Assembly (NCBI GenBank): GCA_023269295.1
Contig: JAHFTU010000061.1
Span: 1 to 7,587 of the forward strand
Direction: 5' to 3'
Length of the DNA stretch: 7,587 bases
Source: Candidatus Woesearchaeota archaeon
GTDB lineage: Archaea > Nanobdellota > Nanobdellia > Woesearchaeales > UBA10216
In this document: positions 5,347 through 7,587 of the stretch, one piece after another
Layout of the letters: every line of letters begins with the position of its first letter
Numbering within the stretch: position 1 is the stretch's first letter
Position numbers and translations under genes: made by a program
Notes under the pieces: model-generated
Database searches by the model: none
Told to the model about the DNA's origin: nothing
What the model saw: the letters and a program-made list of their open reading frames with translations, nothing else

Positions 5347-6741
5347 TTACAGCTCGCTGATTGTTGCCATTGCAAGCCTTGTTTCTTCAGGCTTGACTGT
5401 TGAGCTCATTGCGACAACGCATTTTACCTGTGCCATTTCAGCTGCCTTTACCAGGTCGCGGTCTATTGTCCCGTCAAGTACAATCGCGTAAACGTTGGTA
5501 AGGCTCCTGAGCGTTGACTGCAGCTCGGCAAGTGGGACTTTTCCAAGCACGTTGAGCTTCTCGTCAAAGAGGTAAGCTCCTCTTGTTCCAATAAGAGTGC
5601 CTGAAATTTCCCGGAATATGCTTTTCTCGTTTTGCGAGAGCTGCTTCGGCCCCTGTTCCCTTTGCTCGGGCTGCTCAACAAACCTGGGCTCCCTCTCCCT
5701 GTCAAACCTTGGTTCTCTTTCAAACCTCTGTTCCCGTGTGGGAGGCATTCTCCTGTTTTGCATCATTGGAGGCCTTCTCATTGGCCCTCCCATTGGCGCT
5801 GCTTGGGACGCTGCTGGTGCTGGCCTGAATTCATGCGGAGGTTGTTGGCCTGCCTGCGCTGCGGCTTCGGTCCTGCTGTCCTGCGCTCGGTCCTGCCTCT
5901 CGGTTCTTTCGGCTTTTTCAAGCCTGAGCTGCTCCGGAACTACTCTGGCTCGGAGCGCCTTGTGAATCTCTTTCTTTTCAAGCTCCTCAACCTCCTTGCC
6001 GTCAGGCGCTTTCGTGACATAGTCTATTTCTGCCACGTCAATGAGCTCTTTCAATATCAGGTCCCCGCCCCTGTCGCCGTCTACAAATGCGGTGAGCACT
6101 TTTTTCTTGCTCAGCTCTGCTATGCTTGGCGGGACTGAAGTGCCGTTCATGCCTATAACATTCTTGAAGCCGTGCTTCAGGAGGTTAAGGACATCAGCCC
6201 TGCCCTCGCAGACAATGACTTCCTCGCTTTCGGCAATTCCAGGCCCTGCTGGCAGCCTGTCAGGGCCGTATTCTACAACTTCCATTACCCTTACTGCCTT
6301 TGAGACCTCTTCGGCAAGCTCGCCAGAGTCAGGCATCACAGTGTCTATCATTGTCTTGAGGAGCTCTTTTGCCCTGTCAATGACATAGCCGCGCTTGCTT
6401 ATCCTCACGTCTTCAATGCTTTCGACCTTAAGCCTTGCATTGCACGGCCCTATCCTCTGGATTATCTCAAGGGCTGCTGCAATTATGGCTGTCTCTGCCT
6501 TGTCAAGAGAAGAAGGCACTGTGATTGCGCCGGAGGTCTTGCCTGCCCTTATTTCAGTGTCAACTTCTATTCTTCCAATCCTTCCGGACCTTTGAAGCTC
6601 CCTAAGCTCAAGGTCTGCGCCAAGCAGTCCCTCTGTCTGGCCGAATACTGCTCCTATTACGTCTGGCCTGTCCACAACGCCATCTATCTGGATGGTCGAG
6701 TGTATAATGTACTTTGCTGATACTGGACTGATTTTTCCCAT
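5347..6741 (-). CDS. dnaG: archaeal DnaG-like primase, exosome-associated
   Basis: A 464-residue archaeal DnaG. The N-terminal region (KISPVSAKYIIHSTIQIDGVVDRPDVIGAVFGQTEGLLG) is characteristic of the family. A TOPRIM domain spans about 173-265, with the EGR acidic residue at 179-181 and DGD at 221-223, both intact. A low-complexity linker (about 275-368, rich in Arg, Glu, Pro and Gln with repeated FEREPRF-type units) connects to a C-terminal domain ending AMATISEL. In archaea this protein is a subunit of the RNA exosome, binding poly(A) and Csl4, with primase activity shown in vitro. Start: ATG 6741 has a near-perfect SD six bases upstream; the TTG two codons earlier abuts the SD and is unlikely. 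It converges on the lipoprotein gene. Confidence 0.95.
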   Translation of the reverse strand: MGKISPVSAKYIIHSTIQIDGVVDRPDVIGAVFGQTEGLLGADLELRELQRSGRIGRIEVDTEIRAGKTSGAITVPSSLDKAETAIIAAALEIIQRIGPCNARLKVESIEDVRISKRGYVIDRAKELLKTMIDTVMPDSGELAEEVSKAVRVMEVVEYGPDRLPAGPGIAESEEVIVCEGRADVLNLLKHGFKNVIGMNGTSVPPSIAELSKKKVLTAFVDGDRGGDLILKELIDVAEIDYVTKAPDGKEVEELEKKEIHKALRARVVPEQLRLEKAERTERQDRAQDSRTEAAAQAGQQPPHEFRPAPAASQAAPMGGPMRRPPMMQNRRMPPTREQRFEREPRFDREREPRFVEQPEQREQGPKQLSQNEKSIFREISGTLIGTRGAYLFDEKLNVLGKVPLAELQSTLRSLTNVYAIVLDGTIDRDLVKAAEMAQVKCVVAMSSTVKPEETRLAMATISEL

Positions 6742-6747
6742 TTTCAA

Positions 6748-6755
6748 ATCGCCTC
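6748..6755 (-). promoter_or_regulatory. dnaG ribosome binding site
   Basis: GAGGCGAT matches seven of eight bases of the archaeal GAGGTGAT consensus, 6 nt before ATG 6741. It decides the start, because the upstream TTG (6745-6747) has no spacing from it. It also implies that dnaG mRNA has a leader, unlike several neighbours. Confidence 0.65.
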
Positions 6756-6797
6756 GTGTTTAGGCACTTTAGAACAAGTCACAACATAATGCCATTG

Positions 6798-6911
6798 CAA
6801 ACTTGAGATTGTATACGGCTGTTGTTGGCTTTGTCAGCCGGTTGGTTAGCCGTTGGCCAATCAGCCGGTGTAGCTAGCCGGTAAAATTGACAGTTACAAT
6901 CTACAACTTTG
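6798..6911. repeat. imperfect inverted-repeat element with AGCCGGT repeats
   Basis: The 19-nt arms 6798-6816 and 6893-6911 are complementary apart from one mismatch and two one-base bulges, including an exact 8-nt core AGATTGTA/TACAATCT. Between them AGCCGGT occurs at 6836, 6863 and 6876, with a near copy AGCCGT at 6848. A 10-bp hairpin (6838-6847 / 6859-6868, two G-T pairs) forms in the middle. The layout suits a structured RNA or a small MITE-like element. Confidence 0.45.
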
Positions 6912-6925
6912 TTGGATGAATGTGA

Positions 6926-7011
6926 TCAAAAGACTCCGCAACGCGGATACGCCTTTTGAAACGCGACGCGGCTTTTGCCGCCCATTATTTTGTGCTTGTC
7001 ACCAATTGGTG
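6926..7011. repeat. three consecutive hairpins
   Basis: First, TCAAAAG/CTTTTGA (6926-6932/6953-6959) encloses TCCGC/GCGGA (6935-6939/6943-6947). Second, GCGGC-TTTT-GCCGC (6968-6981). Third, the perfect palindrome CACCAATTGGTG (7000-7011). A T-rich stretch follows on the plus strand, so this could be the 3' end and termination zone of a plus-strand RNA. Confidence 0.45.
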
Positions 7012-7069
7012 CCTTTTAATCTTGTTTTCAATATTATTTGCTGTTTATTTGTTATATTTTGTTTGGTTG

Positions 7070-7244
7070 ACGATTCCAGCTTTCTGCTGATGAATCGTTG
7101 TTATAGTGAATATGTCGCCCGACACTAACCCCCGAATTCCTGGCCAGCCATTGGGCGAGCTTGTCCGGGTAACTCTGTATCGGGCTGCAGATGCATTGTG
7201 GCTCACAGGCGATGCCTGTGCCCTGTTGACATTGTCAACATGGG
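7070..7244. repeat. hairpin series upstream of the last gene
   Basis: Four stems: ACGATTC-CAGC with GCTG-GAATCGT (7070-7080/7086-7098, AT bulge), TGTCG/CGACA (7113-7117/7120-7124), CACAGGC-GAT-GCCTGTG (7204-7220, perfect 7 bp), and CCCTGTTGAC with GTCAACATGGG (7221-7230/7234-7244, 10 bp, one bulge). The last two are directly adjacent. No T run follows, so simple termination does not explain them. Confidence 0.45.
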
Positions 7245-7383
7245 CCTGTTCATCCAAAGCCATCCCGGCTCTGTCGCAAAAGGACCGAATTGCACTGCGT
7301 GAATGACGTAAGCACTAGTATGACCTGCCCATTAATAAACTTTTGTATGATACAGTATTCACTTAGCAGTGGTGATAATGGAA

Positions 7384-7393
7384 GGGTTTATAA
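7384..7393 (+). promoter_or_regulatory. TATA box of the last gene
   Basis: GGTTTATAAA is centred about 28 nt upstream of the ATG at 7418 with no SD between, the pattern of a leaderless archaeal promoter. A purine-rich GAAGG just before it could act as a BRE. Confidence 0.6.
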
Positions 7394-7417
7394 AGAGGCG
7401 TTTATAGCTTAGTAAAT

Positions 7418-7587
7418 ATGACAAATCAACAATGGAAAGAGAGAATAATACTACCCTACGCATGTGTTGTTGTTCAACCAACTGAAAGGCAGTACGTTGT
7501 GGGGGCGCCTGTCGAGGCTGACCACTACTGGAACCAGAAATATCCCTACCTCCTTGTCCAGGCTGTTCTGGGAATAAGCTGTACGCC
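7418..7587 (+). CDS. unrecognised protein, N-terminal 56 codons, runs off the right edge
   Basis: From ATG 7418 the frame stays open to the window end, giving MTNQQWKERIILPYACVVVQ, then a segment with VVGAPVEADHYWNQKYPYLLVQAVLGISCTP. It shows mixed hydrophobic strands and aromatic residues but no signal peptide, membrane helix or motif I recognise. The well-placed TATA-like box and a continuous frame of normal composition support a real gene. Its function cannot be told from this fragment. It lies downstream of the hairpin-dense gap and is divergent from dnaG. Confidence 0.65.
   Translation, partial: MTNQQWKERIILPYACVVVQPTERQYVVGAPVEADHYWNQKYPYLLVQAVLGISCT

Larger units (their letters stand above)
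6742..7417. other. 676-nt non-coding gap with many hairpins
   Basis: No open frame here has a convincing protein pattern. The gap holds an inverted-repeat element (6798-6911), a second hairpin group (6926-7011), a T-rich stretch (about 6982-7065), a third hairpin group (7070-7244), a G/C-richer tail without a clear long stem (7245-7320) and the promoter of the next gene. It is much longer than the other gaps in the window, and divergent dnaG and the next gene leave room for an independent RNA or a small mobile element. Confidence 0.7.

Noticed and set aside
5139..5375. 78-codon minus-strand frame between the lipoprotein gene and dnaG
   Set aside because: It overlaps the dnaG 3' end and the folded RNA; its content is explained by the hairpins and T tracts.
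5597..6138. Overlapping plus-strand frames opposite dnaG
   Set aside because: They translate into Cys/Leu/Pro-rich low-complexity sequence, a mirror of the DnaG linker and TOPRIM coding region.
6836..6882. CRISPR-like array from the AGCCGGT repeats
   Set aside because: Units are only 7 nt, spacing is 12-15 nt and uneven, and no cas genes are present.
6941..6949. ACGCGGATA shared with the TnpB right end (1840-1848)
   Set aside because: A 9-nt match is expected by chance many times in a window of this size, and the surrounding stems differ.
6916..7128. Possible 70-aa membrane peptide in the gap after dnaG
   Set aside because: The hydrophobic part comes from a T-rich tract, the frame crosses several hairpins, and no SD or suitable TATA box precedes it.
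7045..7306. Opposed small frames (minus 7045-7263, plus 7106-7306)
   Set aside because: Both cover the perfect hairpins at 7204-7244, lack start signals and resemble no family.

Overview
The window looks archaeal. It carries an archaeal-type DnaG primase, an archease, A/T-rich TATA-like boxes about 25-30 nt upstream of several start codons (the arrangement of leaderless archaeal genes), T-tract terminators, and anti-SD-matching leaders at a few other genes. A small acidic protein beginning MKISIDTKEDSPEEIRK resembles, from memory, a short protein common in DPANN genomes (Woesearchaeota, Pacearchaeota and relatives). A DPANN-type archaeon is my best guess, but no rRNA is present to settle it.

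Layout. 1-487 (-): an alpha/beta hydrolase running off the left edge. About 541-1853 (+): an IS200/IS605-type element with a TnpB nuclease that keeps all RuvC and zinc-finger residues, no TnpA, a repeat-rich left end and a hairpin-rich right end that probably encodes the omegaRNA. Its right end abuts the stop codon of archease (1851-2276, -). A divergent promoter region separates archease from the small acidic protein (2387-2695, +). Then a minus-strand pair: a 423-aa membrane-anchored, sequon-rich surface protein (3091-4362) overlapping a pilin-like protein (2705-3097). Divergent from that pair, across a shared TATA-like box, is a SurA-N-like lipoprotein (4472-5134, +). It converges on dnaG (5347-6741, -). 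The gap between them holds a tightly folded RNA candidate: a three-way junction, a terminator hairpin and a T run. A 676-nt non-coding stretch (6742-7417) with many hairpins leads to a promoter and the first 56 codons of an unrecognised protein (7418 to the right edge, +).

How the parts relate. DnaG (archaeal exosome/RNA metabolism) and archease (RtcB ligase cofactor) are information-processing genes. The middle block (lipoprotein, sequon-rich protein, pilin-like protein) is a cell-surface cluster. The most unusual signals are non-coding: the folded RNA at 5155-5274, an exact 17-nt motif it shares with the left end of the TnpB element, the hairpin series in the TnpB 3' end, and the hairpin-dense gap after dnaG. 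These structures were found by reading complementary arms by eye; no folding energies or database searches were run.
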